Positions 23,529-33,331 of a stretch of 40,331 nucleotides of DNA are shown here, piece after piece (position 1 is the stretch's first letter; each line of letters opens with the position of its first letter). The translations under genes and the position numbers were made by a program. Below the pieces are notes generated by a model. That model worked only from the letters and a program-made list of their open reading frames with translations, had not been told where the DNA came from and did no database searches. The stretch is from a virus: positions 1-40,331 of IMG/VR virus record IMGVR_UViG_3300032236_000840; one strand, written 5' to 3'.

Positions 23529-26323
23529 TATTTATTTTCCAATTCCTTCACTTTTGCTGATAATTCTTTTACAGCTTCAATTAAAAGTGGAATTATTTTT
23601 TCGTAATCAACTGCTTTATAACCATTTTCTCTTTCTATAACAACTTGTGGAAGAACTTTTTCTATTTCTTGTGCTATTACCCCAACATCATTTCCTTTGT
23701 GTGGGTGTATATTATCAAATCCTTCTTTCCAATCATATGTGTTACCACTAATTAATTCAACTTTTGATAATGCGTTTTCAATTGGAGTAATATTTTCTTT
23801 TAATCTTTCATCGGAAGAATAATATGCCACAATATCACCAGTTGCTCTAATACCTGCCGATGCAGTAATATTATTAAATTGAACATCAGATGTAGTACCA
23901 ATACTTTGTGGTGTACTTAATGTAATTGCTGCATTTGTTACACCAGAACCTGCTACTATTATTTGGTTTGCTGTACCTGTTATTGTTGCAACATAGTTTC
24001 CGATTTGACTACTACCACTAAATAAAGTATGGGTAGAAGATGCTACCGGTTCGTAATACGCTGCTAATTGAGATGAACCAGAAATGATACCTCTACCCTT
24101 AGTTTCATATGAAGATGTTGCTGCATTTATATTTGCAATTGAAGAACTATACGATGAAGTTAAACTTTGTAAAGTAGTAAATCTAGTCTCTATACTTGCA
24201 GTTTCCGTTCCTAATGTTATCAATTGAGATAATACCGATGCAGTAAATGCATTCAATTGTGCAGTACCACCACTTGCTGTAAATGCGTTTAAATTTGCTA
24301 TTGATATATTAACACTTGCAGATGTAGTTTCTAAATTATTTAATCTTATATTTGCAGAAGATGTAAACGATTGTAAAGATGATGTTACCGATTGTAATGC
24401 TGTAAATTGTGCATTTAAATCTACACCACCAAATGCAACTGTGTTAATATATGCTACCGATGCACTTAATACTAAATAAGAAGCGGTCATACTTGCAGTA
24501 AAACTATTAATAGATGCACTCCATGTATTAAGAGATGCAGTATGTTGGTTTATACTTCCTGTATAACTTGCCAATGTTGTAAATCTATTTTCAACACTTG
24601 CACTCCATGTGTTAGCAGATGCGGTATATGTATTTAACGATGCGCTTACAATTTGTAAACTTGCCGTTGCTTGGTTAACTGATGCAGTTTGTTGATTTAT
24701 ACTTGCTGTATAACTTGCTAATGTTGTGAATCTACTTTCAATACTTGCCGTTTCCGTTCCAATTGCACTCATTCTTGTTTCTAAAGAAGAAGTATAAGTT
24801 CCAATTGTTGCTAATCTACTTTCATGCGATGATGCTGTTGCAATTAATGAACCAGTTATAGTTGCTAATGAATTAAATACAGATGTATAATTTGTAGTTT
24901 GTGTTAAATCTATTTGAGATGAAGCAGAAATTACACTATCACCACCTGCTCTTAAAAATTTACTTTCATTACCAGATGTACCACCTTTCCAATAATCATT
25001 TGTTGAATCCCATAATAAAGAACCACTTATTGTAGAACCTCCAGTTGGGTCTTTAACTAATAAACCTGCGTTTGCAACACCTGTACCATTCAATTCAATA
25101 ATATTATCACCTAATTGAATTGTAGTTGAATTGATAACGGATTGCGAACCTTGTACGGTCAAATTACCCAATATAGTTAAATTTGCACCACTTGCACTTA
25201 TTGCCGTTTTTAAAGAAGATGTATATGCTTCTAATCCTGATATTTGTGATGCACTTATTGTTCCTATTACATTTATGTTATTATCAAATTTAACACTACC
25301 ACTAATTTCTACTGCAAATCCTGCAGTTGGAATTGTTGATGCATTATTATTGAATTTATCCGTATTAATACCAATTGTACTATCATTATAAATTGATATA
25401 GAAGATGATTGCCATAGATTACCACCAAACAAATGCAAATGCCCATGTGAACCGGTTGTTGTAGAACCTATGTATAAATCATTTCCCGAATTAAATAAAT
25501 AACCATCACTACCATATCCAACATATCCTGCACTATAATTTGATGAGTTCATACCCAAATCCACAAATACCGCAGTTTCACTTGATTGGTCATTCCATAT
25601 TACTAAATCGGTTGATGAGTTTGAACCACTACCTAAGTTTTTAATATTAACTTCTGCGTAAGAACTTTGTTGTGTTGTTTGGAATGTTGCTATATTATAA
25701 GAATTACCACCATCAACAATTATTCTTTCAGGTGCATAAGATGTATAGTTTGATGTACCAAATCCAATAGTTTGACCAGAATTTGCAGAAATTACATTTC
25801 CCAAAGAACCCAATGTATTTGCTCCATTGAAATATGCTAATTGATTTACAACCCCAGTTATACTTGAACTAAAACTAGATGTTGATACCAATGTATTCTT
25901 AAATAAAGATGCCGTTGCTATTAATGAACCAGTTACAATTCCAATTTGAGTCATTTGTGGTGCATTAATATAAGATGAACTCAATGTTGTAGCATATATT
26001 GTTCTCCATGCAGCAGTACTTGTACCAATATCCAATGTATTTCCTGGACTTGGAACTAAATTTGTTGTAAATACACCTAATGCAGAAATATTATCAGTAC
26101 CTTGACCATCTCCCAAATAGATACTACCACTTAATTTAATATCACCGGTTAATCTAATTGAACCAATGTTTTCATCATTTAATTTTACCAAAGTAACTTC
26201 AGTACCTAAACCATCAATACCAACTTGTAATGATTGTGATGTTGTATTTACATATAATTCACCAGCTGCAAGTGTTGGTTTTGCTCCTGTTGTACCTCTT
26301 CTTAATTGAAATATAGCTGCCAT
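23528..26323 (-). CDS. tail fibre protein with C-terminal S74 chaperone domain, 931 aa
   Basis: The N-terminus is IFQLRRGTTGAKPTLAAGEL with YVNTTSQSLQVG, the fibre-family motif. The body has a glycine-rich beta part (residues about 150-370), a cassette with QLGDNIIELNGTGVANAGLL and GSLLWDSTNDYWKGG (about 395-460), then a long Thr/Ser/Ala coiled-coil-like shaft rich in LASYTASIN and TASIESRF units (about 480-770). Residues about 834-931 are an S74 chaperone: YYSSDERLKENI (S836/S837, K842), VGVIAQEIEKVLPQVV and AVDYEKIIPLLIEAVKEL, with a terminal coiled coil. It probably forms a trimeric receptor-binding fibre whose chaperone is removed. A late-promoter-like box lies 20 nt upstream. Confidence 0.82.
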   Translation of the reverse strand: MAAIFQLRRGTTGAKPTLAAGELYVNTTSQSLQVGIDGLGTEVTLVKLNDENIGSIRLTGDIKLSGSIYLGDGQGTDNISALGVFTTNLVPSPGNTLDIGTSTAAWRTIYATTLSSSYINAPQMTQIGIVTGSLIATASLFKNTLVSTSSFSSSITGVVNQLAYFNGANTLGSLGNVISANSGQTIGFGTSNYTSYAPERIIVDGGNSYNIATFQTTQQSSYAEVNIKNLGSGSNSSTDLVIWNDQSSETAVFVDLGMNSSNYSAGYVGYGSDGYLFNSGNDLYIGSTTTGSHGHLHLFGGNLWQSSSISIYNDSTIGINTDKFNNNASTIPTAGFAVEISGSVKFDNNINVIGTISASQISGLEAYTSSLKTAISASGANLTILGNLTVQGSQSVINSTTIQLGDNIIELNGTGVANAGLLVKDPTGGSTISGSLLWDSTNDYWKGGTSGNESKFLRAGGDSVISASSQIDLTQTTNYTSVFNSLATITGSLIATASSHESRLATIGTYTSSLETRMSAIGTETASIESRFTTLASYTASINQQTASVNQATASLQIVSASLNTYTASANTWSASVENRFTTLASYTGSINQHTASLNTWSASINSFTASMTASYLVLSASVAYINTVAFGGVDLNAQFTALQSVTSSLQSFTSSANIRLNNLETTSASVNISIANLNAFTASGGTAQLNAFTASVLSQLITLGTETASIETRFTTLQSLTSSYSSSIANINAATSSYETKGRGIISGSSQLAAYYEPVASSTHTLFSGSSQIGNYVATITGTANQIIVAGSGVTNAAITLSTPQSIGTTSDVQFNNITASAGIRATGDIVAYYSSDERLKENITPIENALSKVELISGNTYDWKEGFDNIHPHKGNDVGVIAQEIEKVLPQVVIERENGYKAVDYEKIIPLLIEAVKELSAKVKELENK

Positions 26324-26343
26324 TTATTATTGTTTCTGTTTTG

Positions 26344-26353
26344 TATAAATATC
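26344..26353 (-). promoter_or_regulatory. late-promoter-like box GATATTTATA
   Basis: The minus strand reads GATATTTATA in the 31-nt gap upstream of the 931-residue fibre gene, 20 nt from its ATG. Confidence 0.45.
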
Positions 26354-26354
26354 G

Positions 26355-27557
26355 TTAAATATTAAAATCTAAATCTCCTGCCGTATTTATGTATTTTGCT
26401 AAATGCATATAGTTTGCAGTTTTACTTCCTGTTGTAACATTCATTGCCGATGCACTTATTGATAAATAGTTAATTCCACCTATTGTATGTTCTATTGAAC
26501 CAGTATTTGCTATTACAAATGTATTTCCAGTATTATCTTGTATAAAATTTACCGTTCCGGCTGCTTGTGGTGATAAATTAAAATCATATGTATTTGGGCC
26601 GGGTGCTATACCTACTGCGTTTCCATTTACATAAATAGAACCTGTAATATTAACTGAGCCTGTTATTGTTTGTGAACCACTAATTTGTACAGAACCAGTA
26701 ATTTGCATTATATCATCTCCAGTATCACCAAATTTTGTAGAACCACTTTGATAAATTACGGATGATGAAATTATACCAATATTAAATTGCCTTGCATTAA
26801 CTGCCCCTAATACTGTAATATCACCACTTACTGATAATGAACCTGTTTGAGTTATATTACCTATAAATGTACTTGGCCCTATTGATGTTAATGAACCACT
26901 TTGTATAATTGAACCAGTTACACTTACAGAACCATTAAACAATGAAGAACCCGTTACATATAAAGAACCAGTCGATGAACCTGATATTTGTAATTTATAT
27001 CCATTATCTGTAAACGTTCCCCCTGTTTGAATTATAGTATTACCAAAGTTGGTAATTCGCATTGCTTCATTGTAAGTAGAAGAATACGGTTCATATACTT
27101 TAAATTTTAAATAAGGAAGATATGCAGTAGAAGTTCTACCAAATGCAGTTACTTCCGCAATATCAGTTGTATTATATCTAAATTTAAGAGATTTATCGGC
27201 TTCACCATAACCATTATTTATTGATAATGTTACACCAACACCCCCAGCATTACGTTGTTGTATTTCAAAAGAAGAACTGGGGGTGAATAAAATATTACCA
27301 GCTATACTATGTGAAGTAATATTAGAACCCGTTATATTTAATGAACCCGTAATGGTTTGATTACCGATTAAATTTATTGAACCTGTGTTTGTACTATTTG
27401 TTACTATTACTTCTTGGATTGTATCAGTTGAACCTGAACGTCTAAAGAATATCTTACCATCGTAAGTATTTAATGCTAATTCACCCAAATTAAGGGAACT
27501 CGTATCAGGTACCTTACCCGATACCGCAGAGCGTTTCAGTTGAACAATTGATGACAT
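26355..27557 (-). CDS. tail fibre family protein, 400 aa
   Basis: The N-terminus reads SSIVQLKRSAVSGKVPDTSS then LNLGELALNTYDGKIFFRRS, the family motif in its KxP form. It is nearly parallel to that of the 183-residue protein upstream. The body is made of short SGS/TGS beta repeats such as QTITGSLNITGS, SLYVTGSSLFNGSVSVTGS and QISGSQTITGSVNITGS, which look like a triple-stranded beta-helix shaft. The C-terminus (IAPGPNTYDFNLSPQAAGTV to DLDFNI) may be a small head domain. There is no S74 chaperone. It probably is a short fibre or a fibre subunit joining others through the shared N-terminus. The upstream 85-nt gap contains a terminator and a late-promoter-like box. Confidence 0.72.
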   Translation of the reverse strand: MSSIVQLKRSAVSGKVPDTSSLNLGELALNTYDGKIFFRRSGSTDTIQEVIVTNSTNTGSINLIGNQTITGSLNITGSNITSHSIAGNILFTPSSSFEIQQRNAGGVGVTLSINNGYGEADKSLKFRYNTTDIAEVTAFGRTSTAYLPYLKFKVYEPYSSTYNEAMRITNFGNTIIQTGGTFTDNGYKLQISGSSTGSLYVTGSSLFNGSVSVTGSIIQSGSLTSIGPSTFIGNITQTGSLSVSGDITVLGAVNARQFNIGIISSSVIYQSGSTKFGDTGDDIMQITGSVQISGSQTITGSVNITGSIYVNGNAVGIAPGPNTYDFNLSPQAAGTVNFIQDNTGNTFVIANTGSIEHTIGGINYLSISASAMNVTTGSKTANYMHLAKYINTAGDLDFNI

Positions 27558-27590
27558 CTGTCTAAATCTTTAAAGTTATCTAACAAAAAT

Positions 27591-27616
27591 AAAAAAGGGT
27601 ACTATGTAGTACCCTT
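27591..27616 (-). terminator. intrinsic terminator after the 183-aa fibre gene
   Basis: On the minus strand AAGGGTACTA and TAGTACCCTT form a near-perfect stem around a CA centre, followed by TTTTATTTTTG. It lies about 26 nt after the stop of the 183-residue gene. A late-promoter-like box directly abuts its 5' side, which is unusual. Confidence 0.75.
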
Positions 27617-27625
27617 ATAAATATA
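27616..27625 (-). promoter_or_regulatory. late-promoter-like box abutting a terminator hairpin
   Basis: The minus strand reads TATATTTATA and shares its last base with the hairpin at 27591-27616. Any start 7-10 nt downstream would lie inside the hairpin, so the message would carry, or end at, this stem. The start of the 400-residue fibre gene is 58 nt away. Confidence 0.4.
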
Positions 27626-27642
27626 TTATTTAAAAATTAAAA

Positions 27643-28194
27643 TTAAATTTCTCCGGCATCTACATTTGATGCTGAATATTGTAATGCTGCAAATTGCGTT
27701 GCTATTGAACCACTAAATGCTAATACATCACCAATACCATATAATGAACCACTATAACCAGTTCCTGCTGTAAAGTTTGCTACAACTCTTGAACCTGTTG
27801 TAATTGCAACTCCTGTTGGAGATGGTGTTACAACATAGTTTGAACCAGTATCTTGTAAGTATCCAGAAAATCCAGATGCAACAGGCTGATTAAAGTCAAA
27901 ATTGTTTGCTGCTGAAATTGCTACATTCTGCAATCCACTACCATCACCATAAAAATATGATGCTGATACTACCGATGCAGTTACTGCTCCAACTAAAGTT
28001 ATTGAACCCGTTACAGTCGTACCAGTAACAACTACTTCTACTACCGATTCCGTTGAACCAGATTTATGCAAAAATACTTTACCATCGTATGTGTTAAGTG
28101 CTAATTCACCTACTTGCAACGATGCGGTGGTAGGTACTTTACCTTGTATTCCGGAGCGTTTTAATAAAATCGATGAAGTTGGATTTGTTGCCAT
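27643..28194 (-). CDS. short tail fibre family protein, 183 aa
   Basis: The N-terminus, TSSILLKRSGIQGKVPTTAS then LQVGELALNTYDGKVFLHKS, aligns closely with the 400-residue protein, indicating a paralogous duplication. After about 60 residues the protein has VTGSITLVGAVTASVVSASY and a beta-rich domain GNNFDFNQPVASGF-like in composition (residues about 90-170). It ends SASNVDAGEI, a D-x-G-x terminal peptide also seen in two other fibre proteins here. It is probably a short fibre or fibre-base adaptor. A terminator follows it. There is no late-type box upstream in the sense orientation. Confidence 0.68.
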   Translation of the reverse strand: MATNPTSSILLKRSGIQGKVPTTASLQVGELALNTYDGKVFLHKSGSTESVVEVVVTGTTVTGSITLVGAVTASVVSASYFYGDGSGLQNVAISAANNFDFNQPVASGFSGYLQDTGSNYVVTPSPTGVAITTGSRVVANFTAGTGYSGSLYGIGDVLAFSGSIATQFAALQYSASNVDAGEI

Positions 28195-28221
28195 ATATTT
28201 TTATTTATACTTTATTTTTTA

Positions 28222-31200
28222 TTAATATGTTCCACCATCTATTGTAGCAAATTGTGATGCAATTGAACTACTGAATGTTGAATAATTTGTTGTTGCTGTT
28301 AAATCAATCTGCGATGAACCACTTACTAATGTATGAGTTCCACTTGCAATAACTTCAAATGCTGATGCTAATTGAGATGAACCCGAAACGATTCCTCTAC
28401 CTTTAGTTTCATAAGATGATGTTGCTGCGTTTAAGTTAGTTTGTGATACTAACAATGAACTAGTTACACTTGCTAATGTTGTAAATCTACTTTCTAAACT
28501 TGCAGTTTCAGTTCCTATTGCTGATAATTGAGTAAGAACGGATGAACTGAATGAATTTAATTGAGATATTGATTGTCCAACATTACCACTACCTACCGAT
28601 GCAGATAAAGCTGATAATGATGCTGATACTGAACTACTATATGTTGTGAAGTTTGTTGTTGCAGTTACATCAACTTGTGCAGATGAAGTAAATACATTAT
28701 CACCACCATATCTTAAAATTCTACTTTCAGAACCACTTTGACCAGCTATCCAATAGTTGTTAGTAACATCCCATAGTAAAGAACCAGTACCTTGATATGG
28801 TGCTACTGCATCTATTACATAGATACCACCATTTACACCACCACCTGCATCAACTGTGATTACCGATGAAGATAATTGAACAGTCGTAGAGTTTACAGTC
28901 GTTGTAGTACCTTGTACAAATAAGTTACCAATTACGGTTACATTTGAACCAGTTAATGCAATTGCTGCTTTTAATGATGATGAATAAGTATTTAATGCGG
29001 CAACTGAAGTATTTAAACTTGCAGTTGTAGTATTGATATTACTTACAGAAGTATTTAAACTTGCAGTAGTTGAGTTAATATTGAATATTGAAGTATCAAC
29101 CGATGCTGATTTAGTATTTAAATTACTTATAGAACTACTAACACTTGCAGTATATGAGTTAATATTGAATAATGAAGTATTAACACTTGCAGAAGTTGTT
29201 TCTAAGTTTGATAATTCTACTTTTGCACTTGCACTCCAAGAGTTTAAACTTGCAACTGATATTGTATTTGCAGATGCTGTACTGATTAATGAACCTGTAA
29301 TAGTTGCTAATGCAGTTGCTCTACTTTCTAAAGATGCAGTTTCTAAGTTTAATTGTCCTAATGAAGAACTAAATGATGAAGTTGTAGTTGCTAAAGTTGT
29401 GAATCTACTTTCTAAACTTGCAGTTTCAGTACCCAATGTTGCTAATTGAGTAAGAACAGATGCAGTAAAGTTATTTAATGCAGTTGTTGAAGTATTAGAA
29501 GATGTATAACTATTCAATGCTGCAATTGAAGTGTTTACACTTGCAGATGTAGATTCTAAGTTATTTAATCTACCATTTGTAGAACCTGTATATGTAGCGA
29601 TTGTACTAAATCTACTTTCAATACTTGCAGTTTCCAAATTCAACTGTCCTAATGAAGAACTAAATGATGAAGTTGTAGTTGCTAAAGTTGTGAATCTATT
29701 TTCAATAGATGCAGTTTCAGTTCCTAAAGTTACCAATTGAGAAAGTACAGATGCCGTAAATGTATTTTGATTTGAATCTGCTATTGCTGCTGCAGATGCT
29801 GAACTAATTAATGAACCCGTAATAGTTGCAATTGCAGTCATTCTTGTTTCTAAAGAAGAAGTATAAGAACCAATTGTTCCTAATCTACTTTCAATAGAAG
29901 CAGTTTCTAAGTTTATTTGATTTATACTTGCACTATAAGATGCAGTTAAAGTTCCTAATGTTGTAAATCTACTTTCAACTGAACCAGTATAAGTTCCTAA
30001 AGTTACTAATTGTGAATTTATAGAAGAACTAAAACTTTCAATTTGTCCTAATCTTTGAACATTTGAACTTGCACTTGATATTAAAGATGCAGTTACAACA
30101 CCAACTTGTGTTAATCTTGTTTCAATACTTGCAGTTTCAGTTCCTAATGTTACCAATTGAGATAAAATCGATGAACTAAATGTATTTAAGTTTGTGATAG
30201 ATACTACATTATTAGATGCAGTTGTTATTAACGAACCAGTTATAGTTGCTAATGCAATTGCTCTACTTTCTAAACTCGCAGTTTCAGTACCAATTGCTGA
30301 GAATTGAGTTAATGCTGATGCTGTAAAGTTATTTAATGCAGTAGTTGATGTGTTAGAAGATGTATAACTATTTAATGCTGCTATTGATATAGATGCAGCT
30401 GATGCTGAACTAATCAATGAACCAGTAATAGTTGCTAATGCAGTTGCTCTACTTTCTAAGGATGCAGTTTCAGCATTTAATTGTCCGATTGATGTACTTA
30501 CACTTGCACTATATGTATTTAAGTTTGTAATTGATACAACATTATTAGATGCAGTTGTTATCAAAGAACCTGTAATTGTTGCTAATGCAGTTGCTCTACT
30601 TTCTAAAGATGCAGTTTCTGCGTTTAATAAACCAACCGATGTACTTACACTTGCAGTATAAGTGTTTATATTTGTAATAGATACTACATTATTAGATGCA
30701 GTTGTTATCAAAGAACCAGTGATAGTTGCTAATGCAGTTGCTCTACTTTCTAAAGATGCCGTTTCTGCGTTTAATTGTCCAATAGATGTACTTACACTTG
30801 CAGTATAAGTGTTTATATTTGTAATTGAAATTCTATCTGCAGATGCTGAACCAATCAAAGAACCAGTTACAACACCAATTTGTGTTAATCTTGTTTCAAT
30901 TGAAGCAGTTTCAGTTCCTAAAGTTACTAATTGTGAAAGTACAGAAGAACTAAATGTATTTAAGTTTGTAATAGATACTACATTTGCAGATGCGGTACTA
31001 ATTAAAGAACCCGTAATAGTTGCTAATGCAGTTGCTCTACTTTCTAAACTAGCAGTTTCAGTTCCTAAAGTTACTAATTGAGATAAAACAGAAGAACTAA
31101 ATGTATTTAAATTTGAAATTGAAACACCTGCTCCACTTCCTACCGATGCACTTAATGCAGCTATTGAAGTAGATATTGAACTACTATATGAAGAGAAGTT

Positions 31201-33315
31201 TGTTGTTGCAGTTACATCGATTTGAGATGAACCAGAAACAATTGTAGTTCCACTTGCATAAATTGAACCAGTTATTACTAAATTTGTTCCAATAGATGTA
31301 TTTGTACCATCAGTCCAAATTTTTGAGTTCATAATATGGTCAGAAGCTTGTGCTACTGGAACATAATATTGTGCTAATGTTTGTTCAGAACCCAATGAAC
31401 CACTATTTTCAGGACCATTAATTAAAATAGCTGAATTGTATGGTGCACCTGATTGTGATGGTTGTGCGTATAACCATCTATTATATGTAGAATCCCATAA
31501 TAAAGAACCAGTTGCTTGGAATGAACCAGAATCAATAACACTAATTCCTGCAAATCTAACAGCAGGGTTAGCTGTATTTAAAATTATTGTATTTGTTCCA
31601 ATGTTTACTGAACTTGCACTAACATTTTGAATAGATGATGAACCATATACAATTAAATCCTGTGTAATATAAACGGAACCTGTTATGATTTGATTACCAA
31701 CAAATGTATTAGAACCGGTTGTTGCGTATGAACCAGTTTTTGCTTCAAGTGCACCCAATCTTTGAACATTTGAAGATGCACTTAATATTAATGAACCTGT
31801 AATAGTTGCTAATGCTGCTGCTCTACTTTCTAAAGATGCAGTTTCACTATTAATATTAGTAATTGCAATTACATTTGCAGAAGCCGTACTAATTAACGAA
31901 CCAGTTATAGTTGCTAAAGCAGTTGCTCTACTTTCTAAAGATGCAGTTTCGGTATTTAATTGGCTAATTGAAGTATTTAAACTTGCAGTTGTAGTATTAA
32001 TGTTTGTTATTGATACAACATTAGCCGATGCAGTTGTGATTAATGAACCTGTGATAGTTGCTAAAGCAGTTGCTCTACTTTCTAAGCTTGCTGTTTCTGC
32101 ATTTAATAAACCTATTGAAGAACTTACACTTGCACTATATGTATTTAAATTTGTAATTGCTACAACATTTGCCGATGCAGTTGTTATCAAAGAACCAGTA
32201 ACAACACCTATTTGATTCAATCTTGTTTCAATAGAAGCAGTTTCAGTTCCTAATGTACTTAATTGAGTTAATACTGATGCTGTAAATGTATTTTGGTTTG
32301 CATCTGCTATTGCTGCTGCCGATGCTGAACTGATTAAAGAACCAGTTACAACACCAACTTGTGTTAATCTATTTTCTAAAGATGCGGTTTCAGTACCTAA
32401 AGTTACTAATTGAGATAAAACTGAAGAACTGAATGTATTTAAATTACTTACTGAAGTGTTTAAACTTGCAGTTGTAGTATTAATGTTTGTTATTGAAATT
32501 CTATCTGCAGATGCCGAACTAATCAATGAACCTGTAATAGTAGCTAAGTTACTATTTTGAGTTAATTGAGATGCTGTAAATGAGTTTAAAGATGCAGATA
32601 CAACTTCCAATGAAGTTACTCTTGATGCAATACTACCACTTGTACCACTACCACCAACCGATGCAGATAATGCCGCAATTGATGATGATACATTTGTAAT
32701 ACTATCACTTAATACTCTACCTTTATATTGGTATGCAGTAATGTAAACATATTGAGATGTTGTAGGTGCTACTCCGTTTGTAGTAAATTGTAAAACACCC
32801 GTCTTATAATCAAATGTGTAGTTATTTGAAGAAACCACATCACCTGCCGATGGAGTAGTTGAGTTACTTGAAACAAATACTTTAGCTAAATAACCAGGTG
32901 TAGCATCTTCCGCTGTTGCGTTTGCTAATGAAGAAGTTGCGTATTTTGGAGAAATAAAGTTTGTTAATTGTCCTGGGTCAATCAACTGAGCTCCAATACC
33001 TACTGCTGAACCTGTTGGTGATGTTACAAACCAAACCTCATTCGCTGAACCCGAAACTAAGTTAGAACGAGTCAATGGATATCTGTAATAGTATTGTGCT
33101 ACATTTTGTCCATTGATAGAATATACTGAACCATTTTGCCCACTACCACTATAAGGTAAACCTACATATGGTATTAAGTTCTGGTCAACATATACCTCAT
33201 TGGCGTTGATATCCAATGTAGAAGTAAATGCTTCTTGTGAGTCTGTAAAACTATCATGCGTATATCTTCTACTCTGCAGTAGTCTTTCGGATTTTTCGGT
33301 AAAATTTATTGCCAT
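28222..33315 (-). CDS. giant repetitive tail fibre/shaft protein, 1697 aa
   Basis: Residues 1-200 are a distinct N-terminal domain (MAINFTEKSERLLQSRRYTH, TFDYKTGVLQF, QYVYITAYQYKGRVLSDS) likely to attach to the virion. The rest is mostly a Thr/Ser/Ala/Leu shaft built from near-identical units around ETASLESRATALATITGSLI, of which I count nine, spaced by 49 residues (seven heptads) or variants. Two cassettes interrupt it. One at about 528-712 holds NIGTNTIILNTANPAVRFAG and GSLLWDSTYNRW; another at about 1440-1560 holds GSLLWDVTNNYWIAG. Both are related to cassettes in the S74 fibres. The C-terminus ends FATIDGGTY. It likely forms a long trimeric coiled-coil fibre. No S74 domain is present, so folding help may come from another protein. 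Confidence 0.78.
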   Translation of the reverse strand: MAINFTEKSERLLQSRRYTHDSFTDSQEAFTSTLDINANEVYVDQNLIPYVGLPYSGSGQNGSVYSINGQNVAQYYYRYPLTRSNLVSGSANEVWFVTSPTGSAVGIGAQLIDPGQLTNFISPKYATSSLANATAEDATPGYLAKVFVSSNSTTPSAGDVVSSNNYTFDYKTGVLQFTTNGVAPTTSQYVYITAYQYKGRVLSDSITNVSSSIAALSASVGGSGTSGSIASRVTSLEVVSASLNSFTASQLTQNSNLATITGSLISSASADRISITNINTTTASLNTSVSNLNTFSSSVLSQLVTLGTETASLENRLTQVGVVTGSLISSASAAAIADANQNTFTASVLTQLSTLGTETASIETRLNQIGVVTGSLITTASANVVAITNLNTYSASVSSSIGLLNAETASLESRATALATITGSLITTASANVVSITNINTTTASLNTSISQLNTETASLESRATALATITGSLISTASANVIAITNINSETASLESRAAALATITGSLILSASSNVQRLGALEAKTGSYATTGSNTFVGNQIITGSVYITQDLIVYGSSSIQNVSASSVNIGTNTIILNTANPAVRFAGISVIDSGSFQATGSLLWDSTYNRWLYAQPSQSGAPYNSAILINGPENSGSLGSEQTLAQYYVPVAQASDHIMNSKIWTDGTNTSIGTNLVITGSIYASGTTIVSGSSQIDVTATTNFSSYSSSISTSIAALSASVGSGAGVSISNLNTFSSSVLSQLVTLGTETASLESRATALATITGSLISTASANVVSITNLNTFSSSVLSQLVTLGTETASIETRLTQIGVVTGSLIGSASADRISITNINTYTASVSTSIGQLNAETASLESRATALATITGSLITTASNNVVSITNINTYTASVSTSVGLLNAETASLESRATALATITGSLITTASNNVVSITNLNTYSASVSTSIGQLNAETASLESRATALATITGSLISSASAASISIAALNSYTSSNTSTTALNNFTASALTQFSAIGTETASLESRAIALATITGSLITTASNNVVSITNLNTFSSSILSQLVTLGTETASIETRLTQVGVVTASLISSASSNVQRLGQIESFSSSINSQLVTLGTYTGSVESRFTTLGTLTASYSASINQINLETASIESRLGTIGSYTSSLETRMTAIATITGSLISSASAAAIADSNQNTFTASVLSQLVTLGTETASIENRFTTLATTTSSFSSSLGQLNLETASIESRFSTIATYTGSTNGRLNNLESTSASVNTSIAALNSYTSSNTSTTALNNFTASVLTQLATLGTETASLESRFTTLATTTSSFSSSLGQLNLETASLESRATALATITGSLISTASANTISVASLNSWSASAKVELSNLETTSASVNTSLFNINSYTASVSSSISNLNTKSASVDTSIFNINSTTASLNTSVSNINTTTASLNTSVAALNTYSSSLKAAIALTGSNVTVIGNLFVQGTTTTVNSTTVQLSSSVITVDAGGGVNGGIYVIDAVAPYQGTGSLLWDVTNNYWIAGQSGSESRILRYGGDNVFTSSAQVDVTATTNFTTYSSSVSASLSALSASVGSGNVGQSISQLNSFSSSVLTQLSAIGTETASLESRFTTLASVTSSLLVSQTNLNAATSSYETKGRGIVSGSSQLASAFEVIASGTHTLVSGSSQIDLTATTNYSTFSSSIASQFATIDGGTY
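28480..32610 (-). repeat. 147-bp (49-residue) degenerate tandem repeats in the giant fibre gene
   Basis: The marker gttgctaa(t/a)gc on the plus strand recurs at 30431, 30578, 30725 and 31019, that is at 147, 147 and 294 nt. It recurs again at 31910 and 32057 (147 nt), with one 105-nt step from 31805. 147 and 105 nt equal seven and five heptads. Other units diverge (IGVVTGSLI instead of ALATITGSLI). The array is interrupted by a cassette at about 31180-31730 and ends near another at 28640-28990. Confidence 0.85.
29806..29894 (-). repeat. 89-nt segment identical to 22878-22966
   Basis: This is the partner copy, in the giant fibre gene, of the segment in the 605-residue S74 fibre gene. Both encode the RLGTIGSYTSSLETRM region and the residues that follow it. 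Confidence 0.85.
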
Positions 33316-33331
33316 TTTGTTATATTATATT

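Noticed and set aside
28202-28209. TATAAATA in the sense orientation before the 183-residue fibre gene, the exact T4 late consensus
   Set aside because: It is only 7 nt from the ATG, too close for a promoter of that gene with any usable leader, it occurs once in this orientation before a gene, and the gap is nearly all A/T.
30431-31045. Regularly spaced repeats resembling a CRISPR array
   Set aside because: Both the repeat and the spacer parts are coding in one long frame, the period is 147 nt with related sequences throughout, and it explains itself as fibre heptad repeats.
29033-32215. Several plus-strand open frames opposite the giant fibre gene
   Set aside because: They mirror the repeat of the minus-strand gene (same Leu/Val/Asp-rich phrases recurring every repeat) and have no promoter or leader. 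They are shadows of a low-stop codon composition.
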